Origin: UBA11891 sp965658355
GTDB lineage: Bacteria > Bacteroidota > Bacteroidia > Flavobacteriales > Flavobacteriaceae
NCBI GenBank assembly: GCA_965658355.1
Contig: CBFHRX010000001.1
Location: 77,799 to 141,798, forward strand
Length of the DNA: 64,000 nt
Direction of reading: 5' to 3'
Part shown: positions 1 to 8,085 of the stretch, piece by piece
Layout: each line of letters opens with the position of its first letter
Numbering within the stretch: the stretch's first letter is position 1
Made by a program: the position numbers and the translations under genes
The notes under the pieces: generated by a model
What the model was told of the DNA's origin: nothing
Database searches by the model: none
What the model saw: the letters and a program-made list of their open reading frames with translations, nothing else

Positions 1-469
1 TTTGTTTAAAGAAAAAATAGGGCCCCGAAAGATTGATAAAGCGGCAGTGGCAGAATACGGAATAAGTAGTGCCGATATGGAAAATCTAAAGTTGGGAAAA
101 GACATAACCAAGGAGGATGGTAGCTGTGTTAAAAACCAACAATTAACCCATGACCCGGATACTCCCAAGTCTTATGCTTTTTGCAGTGATACTGCTTACA
201 AGCCAGATTTGGCAGCATTAGTAAAAGGGGTGAGCTGTCTGTATCACGAAGCCACTTTTCTTGATGTTCACCAAGATTTAGCTCTTAAAACCAAGCACAG
301 CACGGCTGCTGAAGCGGCTCAAATTGCCGCTACTGCCCAAGTTGGACAATTGATCTTGGGACATTTTTCATCTCGATATGCAGACCTTAACGCCTTTGTT
401 GTACAAGCCCAAGCGCACTTTGAGAACGTACAGCTAGCTGAAGAGGGAAAGCTGTTCACTATTTCATAA
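1..469 (+). CDS. rnz: Ribonuclease Z (3' part)
   Basis: The window opens inside this gene; the frame is open from the first base, and about 155 C-terminal residues are present, roughly half of a normal RNase Z of about 300 residues. RNase Z is the metallo-beta-lactamase-fold endonuclease that cuts the 3' trailer from tRNA precursors. Visible signature elements are SDTAYKP (a metal-ligand Asp), YHEATF (the HEAT-type motif conserved in the family), KHST, and LGHFSSRY near the C-terminus with the last metal-binding His. The TTG at base 2 is not the start, because the metal-binding HxHxDH motif must lie upstream of the window. No terminator hairpin is obvious after the stop. Confidence 0.93.
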   Translation, partial: LFKEKIGPRKIDKAAVAEYGISSADMENLKLGKDITKEDGSCVKNQQLTHDPDTPKSYAFCSDTAYKPDLAALVKGVSCLYHEATFLDVHQDLALKTKHSTAAEAAQIAATAQVGQLILGHFSSRYADLNAFVVQAQAHFENVQLAEEGKLFTIS

Positions 470-572
470 AGCAAAATTTATAGCCCTACCTACTATCTTA
501 AAATTGCACTCTTTTTTAAGTGTTTAATTTTCCTGAAATTAGAATAGTCGAAAAAAACTCCAATAGAAATGT

Positions 573-1082
573 ATGCTAGTATTTAGGATAAATCGAAAAG
601 CGAGGGCACTCTCCTCGTTATCAACTTGCCTATTGGATGGTAAAAGGAGTTTTTTTACCCTAGCACTTTTCGCTTCCATTTCATTGTGTTTTGCTCAGCG
701 TAAGCCTATTGAATTAAATGAAGTAGAACTTTCAAAAAAGGCCCTTCCTGTTATAGTTGTCGAGGGTGAAAAGTATTCTTTTAAAAATCGAGATTTCTTT
801 GTTAAAATGGTTTTGAAATCTAGGTTTTGGGAAGATAGTTTTTATGTAAAAGTAGATTTAATATCATTTGATACGGCACATTTATTTACCTATGAAATTG
901 AGGGAAAGACAAGGGTATTCCTCGATAATGTGGAATTAGATAAAACACATCAATTCAAAAAAAAGAAACAAATTAATAATCTCAATAAGCAATTAGAGGA
1001 AGTAAGAGTCATGAAAAACGTCATTATATTAAAAGATGAAAGTATAATGAAAGAGCGTGTTATTGAACTTTACACCTATTAA
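573..1082 (+). CDS. Small exported protein of unknown function
   Basis: I do not recognise this family. From the first ATG (573) the protein has 169 residues, but a TTG at 633 gives a much better N-terminus: a short charged stretch (DGKR), a hydrophobic core (FFTLALFASISLCF) and a likely signal peptidase I site after CFAQ, so 633 may be the true start. The mature part of about 125 residues is rich in Lys, Glu and aromatic residues, has no transmembrane segment and no cysteines, and ends in a charged region. It is noticeably more A+T-rich than rnz and pdxH on either side, and stands alone without an operon partner. A periplasmic or surface protein is likely; the function is unknown. It could be a strain-specific insertion between two core genes. 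Confidence 0.6.
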   Translation: MLVFRINRKARALSSLSTCLLDGKRSFFTLALFASISLCFAQRKPIELNEVELSKKALPVIVVEGEKYSFKNRDFFVKMVLKSRFWEDSFYVKVDLISFDTAHLFTYEIEGKTRVFLDNVELDKTHQFKKKKQINNLNKQLEEVRVMKNVIILKDESIMKERVIELYTY

Positions 1083-1187
1083 TAATGGATAAAGACTAGT
1101 CGTAAATAGAGGTATCGGTTCTATTAGGACACCAAACTTAAGCTTTTAAAATTTCTCTTTTTTTGCGCTTTGGTCTACCTTGCGACA

Positions 1188-1841
1188 ATGAGTGTAAAAA
1201 ACGATATCGGCCACCTGCGCAAGTCTTACGAAAAAGGACACTTAAACGATTCTTTAAAAGGGATTTCTCCTCTTGATTTATTTGAGCAATGGTTTTCAGA
1301 AGCGAAAGCTCATGCTGCGATTGAAGAAGCGAATGCCATGTCGTTAGTAACTCAGGGAGAAGACGGTTTTCCGAAGGCACGCATTGTGTTATTAAAGCAG
1401 TTTAGCTCGGAAGGTTTTGTTTTTTATACTAATTATAAGAGTGAAAAGGGGAGGGCTCTGGCGGCCAATTCACAGCTAGGAATATCCTTTTTTTGGCCCG
1501 CTTTAGAGCGTCAAGTCATCATAAAGGGGATGGCTGAAAAGGTGGCGGCAGAAGTTTCGGATGCCTATTTTTATTCCCGGCCTTTGGGAAGTCAATTAGG
1601 TGCAATTGCCTCAAATCAAAGTGAGCCTATTGCCTCCAGAGAGGTTCTTGAACAGCGACTAGCACTACTAGAAGAAAAACACAAAAATAATCCCCCTAAG
1701 CGGCCCAAGCATTGGGGAGGGTATTTAGTTCGCCCCCAACAGATTGAATTCTGGCAAGGCAGGCCCAATCGTTTACACGACCGCTTGTTATTTTCACTTT
1801 CTCCAGAGCAAGAGTGGACTGCTGAAAGGCTGGCACCTTGA
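1188..1841 (+). CDS. pdxH: Pyridoxamine 5'-phosphate oxidase
   Basis: FMN-dependent enzyme that oxidises pyridoxine 5'-phosphate or pyridoxamine 5'-phosphate to pyridoxal 5'-phosphate, the last step of vitamin B6 synthesis and salvage, in the cytoplasm. The 217-residue product has the family landmarks in order: RIVLLK and FYTNYKSEKG (FMN phosphate contacts), a SQLGAIASNQS segment, then EFWQGRPNRLHDR and the terminal ERLAP, matching the substrate-binding C-terminus of PdxH. I chose the ATG at 1188; the open frame extends to a TTG at 1170, but that adds only six residues that the family lacks. A TACCTTGC sequence just upstream resembles a degraded -7 element. The gene appears monocistronic. Confidence 0.95.
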   Translation: MSVKNDIGHLRKSYEKGHLNDSLKGISPLDLFEQWFSEAKAHAAIEEANAMSLVTQGEDGFPKARIVLLKQFSSEGFVFYTNYKSEKGRALAANSQLGISFFWPALERQVIIKGMAEKVAAEVSDAYFYSRPLGSQLGAIASNQSEPIASREVLEQRLALLEEKHKNNPPKRPKHWGGYLVRPQQIEFWQGRPNRLHDRLLFSLSPEQEWTAERLAP

Positions 1842-1890
1842 TTTAGAAAATGCGTCTTCTTCTATTTCTATATTCCGCAAATAGAATATC

Positions 1891-1898
1891 TATATTTG
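1891..1898 (+). promoter_or_regulatory. -7 promoter element before the SixA-like gene
   Basis: TATATTTG fits the Bacteroidota -7 consensus TAnnTTTG exactly and ends four bases before the ATG at 1903. No clear -33 TTG lies at the usual 17-23 bp spacing. If used, transcription would begin almost at the start codon. Confidence 0.45.
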
Positions 1899-1902
1899 AT
1901 CA

Positions 1903-2388
1903 ATGAAGTCATTAGTTTTCCTCAGGCATGCAAAGTCATCATGGGAATATGCTGTATCGGACCGAAATAGACCTCTGTTAGAGAAAGGGATCGAACGTAT
2001 ACAAGCGGTAGCCCATGCCAGTAGAGAAACTTTTGAAAGTGTAGAACGTTTTTACAGCAGTCCTGCAAATAGAGCCTTGCATACAGCGACAATCCTCATG
2101 CATGAGTTGGCACTTCCTACACGACTGCTTCAAATAGACTCTTCCCTCTATACTTTTGATGCAGCCCCTTTGGTTTCGTTTGTAAAATCACTGCCCGAAG
2201 AACTCGAAACGGTATGTCTCGTAGGGCATAATCCCGCTTTAAGTGTTGTAACAGCAGAACTTTCCAATAACTTAACCCAACACCTACCTACTGCTGCTTG
2301 GGTAAAGATTATATTTGCAGTAGACAAATGGGAGTCGCTAAAGAATGGAAACGTAAGCTGGGGACTTCCAAAACAACTATTGGAGTAG
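1903..2388 (+). CDS. SixA-like histidine phosphatase
   Basis: Member of the histidine phosphatase (phosphoglycerate-mutase-like) superfamily, SixA branch, 161 residues. The catalytic RHAKSSW motif is at residues 8-14 with the nucleophile His at 9; RPLLEKG follows near 27, and the second catalytic His is in LVGHNP (His109). E. coli SixA removes phosphate from phosphohistidine in phosphotransfer proteins; small SixA-like proteins of Bacteroidota have no proven substrate. It is separated by only three bases from ppk1, so the two are likely cotranscribed with ppx. This placement suggests a link with phosphate or polyphosphate metabolism, but that is inference. It has no signal peptide and should be cytoplasmic. 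Confidence 0.85.
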   Translation: MKSLVFLRHAKSSWEYAVSDRNRPLLEKGIERIQAVAHASRETFESVERFYSSPANRALHTATILMHELALPTRLLQIDSSLYTFDAAPLVSFVKSLPEELETVCLVGHNPALSVVTAELSNNLTQHLPTAAWVKIIFAVDKWESLKNGNVSWGLPKQLLE

Positions 2389-2391
2389 CCT

Positions 2392-4458
2392 ATGGAAAAC
2401 CAGTATATCAATAGAGAAATTAGTTGGCTTGATTTTAATGCTCGGGTATTACAAGAGGCTGCAGACCCAAATGTTCCTTTGATTGAGCGCCTTCGTTTCC
2501 TTGGGATTTACTCCAACAACTTAGATGAGTTTTTCCAGGTGCGCTATGCAACAGTTCGTCGTATAGCTCAATCTATAAAGTCCGGTAAGAAAGTATTGGG
2601 AGGAATAGAAGCCCAAGTGCTTTTGGATGAAATAACCCAAAAAGTAATCGGACTCCAAAAGCAGAGTGGAGAGATTTTAACTTCTATAGAGCAAGCGCTT
2701 CAAAAAGAAAATATCTTTTTTATCAACGAGAATCAAGTTCCAAAGGAGCAGCATGATTTCTTAAAGGAATACTTCTTAGAGCATGTCAGCCCAGCCCTGG
2801 TCACCGTCATGTTATCTAAAAAAAGAGAACAGGATTTTACTGATAATACAGCCTTTTTGACCGTTAAAATGAAGCGTAAGCAGCAAATAGAAGGAAAAGA
2901 TCCCTTTGTTTACGCTTTGATTGAGCTCAATCCTGAATTAAATCGTTTTATAGTGCTTCCTAAAATAGGAGACCGTCAAAACATCATGCTTTTAGAGGAT
3001 TTGATCCGGTATCATTTTCACTTGATCTTTGGTTTTTTTGATTATGAAACCATAGAAGCGCATATGATAAAAATCACTCGTGATGCCGAATTGGATCTTG
3101 AAGAAGATGCTTCTAAAAGCTATATAGAGAAAATTTCAGAAAGCGTTAAAGACCGTATGTACAGTGATCCGGTCCGATTGGTGTATGACAGTAGTATCAG
3201 TAAGGATACGTTGGATTTTGTAATGCAGAAACTTCGTATCGCCACTTCGGATAGTTTAATTCCAGGCGGCCGCTACCACCACCGACGTGATTATATGAAA
3301 TTCCCAAGTTTAGGGCGAAAAGATTTATTGTATTCGCCTTTGGATCCACTTCCTATTGCAGGCTTAAGTTTAGAAAAACCCCTTTTTGAATCCATTCAGC
3401 AAAAAGACTATTTACTGCATACTCCCTATCAGAACTTCTCCTATGTGATCAAGTTTTTAAGAGAAGCCGCTCTAGATCCGCAAGTACAATCCATTAAACT
3501 AACGGTGTACCGTTTGGCCAAAGTATCGCATGTTATAAGTGCTCTTATCAACGCGGCTAAAAATGGAAAAAAGGTATTGGTGCAGATTGAATTGCAAGCT
3601 CGTTTTGACGAAGAAAACAATATTGATATGGCCAATCGACTCGAGGCAGCAGGGGTACAATTAATATTTGGTGTTCCGGGACTGAAAGTACATGCTAAGA
3701 TTTGTTTGGTGGAACGTCTGGAAGGCAAGAAGATAAAGCGGTATGGTTTTATCAGTACCGGGAATTTTAATGAAGCTACCTCTAAGGTATATACAGACTA
3801 TACCTTATTCACCTATCATCAAAAACTCCTAAAAGAGGTCAACAAGGTTTTCAATTTCCTTCAGGTGAACTATAAATTAAAGGTCTATAAACATCTAATT
3901 GTATCTCCTCACTACACCCGATCCTCTATTATTCGGCTAATCGATCAAGAAATTGCCAATAAAAAAGCAGGGCTAGCAGCGGGCATTAAAATGAAATTAA
4001 ACAACTTGACCTCCTACAAGATTATTGATAAATTTTACGAAGCCAGTAGGGCAGGAGTCCCAGTTAAACTTATGATTCGTGGGATCTGCTGTTTGATTCC
4101 TGGCGTAAAAGAAATGAGTGAGAATATTGAAGTAATTGGGGTTATTGACCGCTTCCTGGAACATTCTCGCTTGTACATTTTTGAAAATTCAGGGGATCCT
4201 TTAGTGTATATATCTTCTGCTGATATGATGACACGAAACATCGAAAACAGGGTAGAAGTAGCCTGTCCTATTTATACTAAAGATCTGCAAAAACAAATTT
4301 TAGATGCCTTTGAACTTGGATGGAAGGATAATTGCAAAGGAAGAAGAATCAATGGAAAAGCGCAAAATGCAATTAATACGAACGGACAGAAACCACTTCG
4401 ATCTCAGGAGGCTTTGTATGAATACACCCAAACTTTGGTAAACAATGCGATTAGATAA
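2392..4458 (+). CDS. ppk1: Polyphosphate kinase 1
   Basis: Reversibly transfers the gamma phosphate of ATP to inorganic polyphosphate. Its 688 residues match the length of E. coli PPK. The domain order is as expected: an N-terminal helical domain beginning with YINREISWLDFN, a head domain, and two phospholipase-D-like C-terminal domains. The autophosphorylated His is His434 in VHAKICL and the second catalytic His is His591 in EHSRLYIF, at positions nearly identical to His435 and His592 of the E. coli enzyme. The gene starts three bases after the SixA-like gene and its 3' end overlaps ppx by 14 bases, which indicates a single transcription unit and probable translational coupling of synthesis and degradation of polyphosphate. 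Confidence 0.97.
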   Translation: MENQYINREISWLDFNARVLQEAADPNVPLIERLRFLGIYSNNLDEFFQVRYATVRRIAQSIKSGKKVLGGIEAQVLLDEITQKVIGLQKQSGEILTSIEQALQKENIFFINENQVPKEQHDFLKEYFLEHVSPALVTVMLSKKREQDFTDNTAFLTVKMKRKQQIEGKDPFVYALIELNPELNRFIVLPKIGDRQNIMLLEDLIRYHFHLIFGFFDYETIEAHMIKITRDAELDLEEDASKSYIEKISESVKDRMYSDPVRLVYDSSISKDTLDFVMQKLRIATSDSLIPGGRYHHRRDYMKFPSLGRKDLLYSPLDPLPIAGLSLEKPLFESIQQKDYLLHTPYQNFSYVIKFLREAALDPQVQSIKLTVYRLAKVSHVISALINAAKNGKKVLVQIELQARFDEENNIDMANRLEAAGVQLIFGVPGLKVHAKICLVERLEGKKIKRYGFISTGNFNEATSKVYTDYTLFTYHQKLLKEVNKVFNFLQVNYKLKVYKHLIVSPHYTRSSIIRLIDQEIANKKAGLAAGIKMKLNNLTSYKIIDKFYEASRAGVPVKLMIRGICCLIPGVKEMSENIEVIGVIDRFLEHSRLYIFENSGDPLVYISSADMMTRNIENRVEVACPIYTKDLQKQILDAFELGWKDNCKGRRINGKAQNAINTNGQKPLRSQEALYEYTQTLVNNAIR

Positions 4459-5353
4459 ATTTGCAGCTATCGATATTGGTTCTAATGCGATTCGAATGTT
4501 AGTGGCCAATGTATTGTTAGAAAATGAACAGCCCAAGCAATTCCACAAAAACTCAATCGTACGCGTACCCATACGACTGGGGGAAGATTCTTTTACTGTG
4601 GGTGAAATCTCTGGTAAGAATCTCAAGCGGATGATTCGCGCTTTTAAGGCTTTCAAACAAATAATGAAAGTGCATGGCGTATCGCATTACAAAGCCTATG
4701 CTACCTCTGCATTAAGGGAGGCCAGTAATACCGATTGGGTAGTCAAAACAATCAAGGAGAAGACAGGAATCAAAGTTCAGGTAATTGATGGCCGAAAGGA
4801 GGCTGAAATTATTTCTACCAATTCGAGCCTTCAAACGAGTGCAATGAGTTCTAAGACATTCCTATATGTAGATGTAGGAGGTGGAAGTACCGAGTTTAGT
4901 ATCATCCGTAACGGTGAACAAAAAGCCTCTAAGTCATTTAAGCTAGGAACAGTTCGTTTGCTAAATAATCTGGTATCTGATCATGTATGGAATGAAGTAA
5001 AGCATTGGGTGGTCTCCCATACTAACAGCGATGAAAAAATATCGGTTTTAGGGACGGGTGGAAATATTAATAAACTCATTAAACTGACAGGGACTAAAGA
5101 GGGAAAGCCTCTGTCGTTAGTTGCTCTAAGTAGTATTTATCATCAACTTGAGTCCATGAGTTATGAGGAACGAATCTTGCAATTTGAACTCAATCCAGAT
5201 CGTGCCGATGTGATTGTGCCGGCTACACAAATTTATCTTCGGGCAATGGGGTGGTGCGGAGCAAAAAGGATCTATATCCCCAAGGCAGGTTTAGCCGATG
5301 GGATGATTCAAGAGATTTTTGATTCCCTCTATGTCTCTTCTAACCGTGAATAG
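4445..5353 (+). CDS. ppx: Ppx/GppA-type exopolyphosphatase
   Basis: Protein of the ASKHA phosphotransferase fold that removes terminal phosphates from polyphosphate or hydrolyses pppGpp. The 302 residues correspond to the short, catalytic-domain-only form; the C-terminal HD-like half of E. coli PPX (513 residues) is missing, as is common in Bacteroidota. Visible motifs are AAIDIGSNAIRML near the N-terminus (phosphate 1 loop) and YVDVGGGSTEFS in the middle (phosphate 2 loop), with LGTGGNINK later. The start lies inside the last codons of ppk1 in another frame. The 3' end overlaps miaE on the opposite strand by 14 bases. Which substrate, polyphosphate or pppGpp, is preferred cannot be told from sequence; the ppk1 linkage favours polyphosphate. 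Confidence 0.92.
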   Translation: MRLDKFAAIDIGSNAIRMLVANVLLENEQPKQFHKNSIVRVPIRLGEDSFTVGEISGKNLKRMIRAFKAFKQIMKVHGVSHYKAYATSALREASNTDWVVKTIKEKTGIKVQVIDGRKEAEIISTNSSLQTSAMSSKTFLYVDVGGGSTEFSIIRNGEQKASKSFKLGTVRLLNNLVSDHVWNEVKHWVVSHTNSDEKISVLGTGGNINKLIKLTGTKEGKPLSLVALSSIYHQLESMSYEERILQFELNPDRADVIVPATQIYLRAMGWCGAKRIYIPKAGLADGMIQEIFDSLYVSSNRE

Positions 5354-5924
5354 TTTCTTGCTGTCCAAGCTCCTTCATTAAATGGGCTTCAAAGTCTAGT
5401 AAACTTTGCCATTTGCTTTCCACATCTACTTCTTTGGGTGCGTATTTCCGTGCCAATTTTAAAAACAACGTATAGTGATGGGCTTCACTAATCATAAGCT
5501 TACGATAGAATTTTCGTAATTCAATGTCTTCTAATTCCTCAGATAATAGACGAAAGCGTTCACAACTTCTTGCCTCAATCAAGCCTGCCATCAGAAGCTT
5601 GTGCACCAAATGGGTTTCCCTAGAACCTCCTTTTGGGAAATGAGTTTGGAGCTTTCTAACATAATCATCTTTTCGTTCGCGGCCTAGTTTGAGCCCTCTT
5701 TTGAGTATTATTTCATGTACCATTTTAAAATGACTCATTTCTTCTTGTGCCAAAGCGATCATGGCGCTCACCAATTCATTCATGTCAGGGAAGCCTACAA
5801 TAAGGGAGATGGCACTATTGGCTGCTTTTTGCTCACAATAGGCATGGTCTGTTAGAATTTCTGAGATATTTTTCTCTACAATATTAACCCATCTTGGGTC
5901 TGTTGGTAATTTGAGTCCAAGCAT
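5340..5924 (-). CDS. miaE: tRNA 2-methylthio-N6-isopentenyladenosine hydroxylase (MiaE family)
   Basis: Ferritin-like di-iron monooxygenase that hydroxylates the isopentenyl group of ms2i6A37 in tRNAs reading UNN codons. The 194-residue protein shows the expected carboxylate and histidine ligands: an early Glu in AYCEQKAA, EEMSHFKMVHE in the middle, a Glu in IEARSCERF and EAHHYTLFL near the C-terminus. It starts nine bases downstream of the dnaX stop on the same strand, so it is probably the second gene of a dnaX-miaE transcript. Its stop codon lies inside the 3' end of the convergent ppx gene, an arrangement with no room for an intergenic terminator. Confidence 0.93.
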   Translation of the reverse strand: MLGLKLPTDPRWVNIVEKNISEILTDHAYCEQKAANSAISLIVGFPDMNELVSAMIALAQEEMSHFKMVHEIILKRGLKLGRERKDDYVRKLQTHFPKGGSRETHLVHKLLMAGLIEARSCERFRLLSEELEDIELRKFYRKLMISEAHHYTLFLKLARKYAPKEVDVESKWQSLLDFEAHLMKELGQQETIHG

Positions 5925-5933
5925 ATAAAAGCA

Positions 5934-7699
5934 TTAAAAATCCAAATCTAGTGTTTTGCGAAGTTCTTCAATAGCAGGATTTAGTTCCAAAAGTTTCTGA
6001 TATTTTTCCTGGGTCGTGATTAGATATTCTTTGTTTTGCTCTTGTACAACAATCACCTCAAAACGGATTTGATTGTTGTCCAGTTTTTCTGATAAGTACG
6101 ACTTTAGATTGTAAAATTCATTTTCAAGCTCCACTTTGTTAATGGCAGAAGGTACGCTCACTTGAAAAAGAGTATCCCCCTTTTGCTCTAGCTTGGCAAT
6201 AGAAAAAAGCGCCGCGATATTATTCATTTCCTTCAGCTGCTTTTCTTTGGCATAGTCCTCCCAGGCTTTTTGGAATGCTTCCAGGGTGAATGTTGCATCC
6301 CTTACCTCCTCTGGCGTGGCATTATTTTTAGCTTGTTGTGCTTCCTTTTTAAGCCGAATACTGGAGAGTGAAAGACTGGAGACACTCATCATTTCTGAGG
6401 ATTCTAGTGCGGGTTTGGATGCAGGAGCAGTCTCTTCTACCTTGGGTGTAGGAGCACTATTAACGGGTTCTTCGTTATAAGGAGCTCCTTTCTGGAGTGG
6501 GGCTACTGGAACAGCCGGCTCTTCCTTAGAGGGACTGTTTTTTATTTCTTCTTTAGGAAGATCGGCAATGCCCTTTGACCGATCTTTTTTAAAGGAATTA
6601 CTCGGTATTAATCGGACTTTTTTTTTTCACCACCAGAGCGTGCGGAGGCTATTTGCATCAGGCAAAGTTCCAAATGCAAGCGTTTGTTGCGAACCCCTTT
6701 ATAGCGTGTCTCTGCTTCTTGAATCAAGTCTAACACAAGAAGTAGGTAAGGCAGTTGAAGGCTGCTTGATTGCTTTTTAAAACGCTCTTTTGCTGCATCC
6801 GAAGCTGTTAGTAAAGCAAGAGTCTGGGGGTCTTTACAGACCAAAAGCTCTCGAAAATGGGCAGCAAGACCCTCTAAAAACTGTCCGCCATCAAACCCAC
6901 TGCTTAGAATATTATCTAGGGAAAGCAGTAGCTGGGGTATTTCTTGTGCGAGGACTAAATCAACTAAATCAAAATAGGTTTCGCTGTCAATAATATTGAG
7001 GTTTTCAGCGACTAATTTTGCGGTGAGCACAGTATCACTATAGGCAATCATACGATCGAATAGAGACAGGGCATCTCGCATGGCTCCATCTGCCTTTTGT
7101 GCGATGAGTTGCAGCGCTTCGTCTTCTACTTCAATATTTTTATGTTGCGCAATAGTGGCAAGATGCTTTTTGGTATTCCCAACGGTCATGCGCTTAAAAT
7201 CATAGATCTGGCAGCGCGATAATATGGTGGGGATTATCTTGTGTTTTTCGGTGGTTGCCAGTATAAAAATAACGTGTGCTGGGGGCTCTTCTAAGGTTTT
7301 TAAAAAGGCATTGAAGGCGGCCAAGGAAAGCATGTGGACCTCGTCGATAATATACACTTTGTGTGTGCCTACTTGTGGTGGAATTCGAACTTGATCATTC
7401 AAATTACGAATGTCTTCTACTGTATTATTCGAGGCGGCATCTAGTTCAAAAATGTTAAAGGCAAAGTCATTGTCAGTAGCAGCGTTTTCTCCTTCATTAA
7501 TTTTCTTTGCCAGTATTCTAGCACAACTGGTTTTCCCGACACCTCGTGGACCACAAAATAACAGTGCCTGTGCCAATTTGTTTTCGGCTATGGCCTTTTC
7601 TAGGGTCTGGGTAATCGCTTCTTGACCGACTACTTCGGAAAACTCCTGGGGCCTATACTTTAAAGCCGAAACGATATAAGGATCTTGACTCACTGACAT
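5934..7699 (-). CDS. dnaX: DNA polymerase III subunit gamma/tau, two frames joined by a -1 frameshift
   Basis: Clamp-loader ATPase of the replisome. The zero frame (7699 down to 6608) encodes 363 residues: Walker A GPRGVGKT at 50-57, Walker B IIDEVHML around 117-124, sensor 1 LATTEKHK, the SRC arginine-finger motif, and the collar domain. It then runs into an A10 stretch (6618-6627) and stops three codons later, giving a gamma-like product. Read in the -1 frame from the A10 run, translation stays open for a Pro/Lys/Glu-rich linker and a conserved-looking C-terminal domain to the stop at 5934, giving a tau-like product of about 588 residues. I checked this frame codon by codon between 6617 and 6392 and found no stop. 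The zinc-binding Cys cluster of E. coli DnaX is absent. Either programmed slippage produces both forms, or one A is missing from the homopolymer in the assembly. Confidence 0.9.
6558..6586 (-). other. Hairpin inside dnaX downstream of the slippery run
   Basis: An exact 8-bp inverted repeat, AAGATCGG with CCGATCTT, encloses a 13-base loop. On the coding strand it begins 30 bases after the end of the A10-G slippery run. This is farther than the 5-9 base spacing of classical stimulatory hairpins, so a role in frameshifting is possible but not supported. Confidence 0.4.
6617..6627 (-). promoter_or_regulatory. Putative dnaX frameshift or slippage site (A10 then G)
   Basis: Ten consecutive A residues followed by G on the coding strand, read GAA-AAA-AAA-AAG in the zero frame, with a TAA stop three codons on. 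The run contains the A-AAA-AAG heptamer used for -1 ribosomal frameshifting in E. coli dnaX, and its length also resembles the A run that causes RNA polymerase slippage in Thermus dnaX. The tau-like C-terminal region lies in the -1 frame. Confidence 0.75.
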
Positions 7700-7704
7700 T
7701 TAAA

Positions 7705-7712
7705 CAAATATA
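7705..7712 (-). promoter_or_regulatory. -7 promoter element before dnaX
   Basis: TATATTTG on the minus strand matches TAnnTTTG exactly and ends five bases before the dnaX ATG. No good -33 TTG is seen. Transcription would start at or within about 3 bases of the ATG. Confidence 0.5.
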
Positions 7713-7777
7713 CACAATGCTCCCTCCAGCCCTTATGATGCTTTGCAAAATCTTCCTTAAAAATTATCAACAATGAG

Positions 7778-7785
7778 TACCTTTG
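7778..7785 (+). promoter_or_regulatory. -7 promoter element of the RNase P RNA gene
   Basis: TACCTTTG matches TAnnTTTG exactly and ends a few bases before the predicted 5' end of the RNase P RNA, where it would be expected for a start of transcription around 7788-7790. Confidence 0.65.
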
Positions 7786-7787
7786 TG

Positions 7788-8083
7788 AAAGCAGGCTATC
7801 TTATCGCTGTTCGCCATAGTGCGGAGAGAGGAAAGTCCGGACACCATAGAGCAGTATAGCGGGTAACACCCGTCCTTTCTTCGGAAAGCGGACCAGTGCA
7901 ACAGAAAGCAAGTACAGTTCGGCTGTAGTGAAATCGGTAAACTCTATACGGTGAAACGCCAAGTAAATCTGTGTTTTTGGGCGGCTCGCTCAGTACAGAA
8001 GGGTAGGCGGATTGAGGTGTACAGTAATGTCCATCCTAGATAAATGATAAGACACGACAGAATCCGGCTTATCGGCCTGCTTT
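7788..8083 (+). ncRNA. rnpB: RNase P RNA (bacterial type A)
   Basis: Catalytic RNA that removes 5' leaders from tRNA precursors. The conserved core is plain: GAGGAAAGTCCGGACACC near the 5' end (P4 and CR-I), CAGTGCAACAGAAAGC in the middle (CR-II/III), GGTGAAACGCC, and GATAAATGATAAGAC..ACAGAATCCGGCTTAT near the 3' end (CR-V, P4 partner). The ends pair through AAAGCAGGC with GCCTGCTTT, forming P1, and the T run after P1 can act as terminator. The length of about 295 nt is somewhat shorter than the E. coli RNA (377 nt). It has its own -7 element and lies between divergent dnaX and convergent rsmD. Confidence 0.97.
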
Positions 8084-8085
8084 TT

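Noticed and set aside
5934..6392. A separate gene for the ORF ending at 5934
   Set aside because: It is in the -1 frame of dnaX, is continuous with the A10 run, and has no start region of its own; it is the tau C-terminal part.
7788..8083. Small protein genes inside this region
   Set aside because: The region is RNase P RNA; short frames there carry no protein-like signal.
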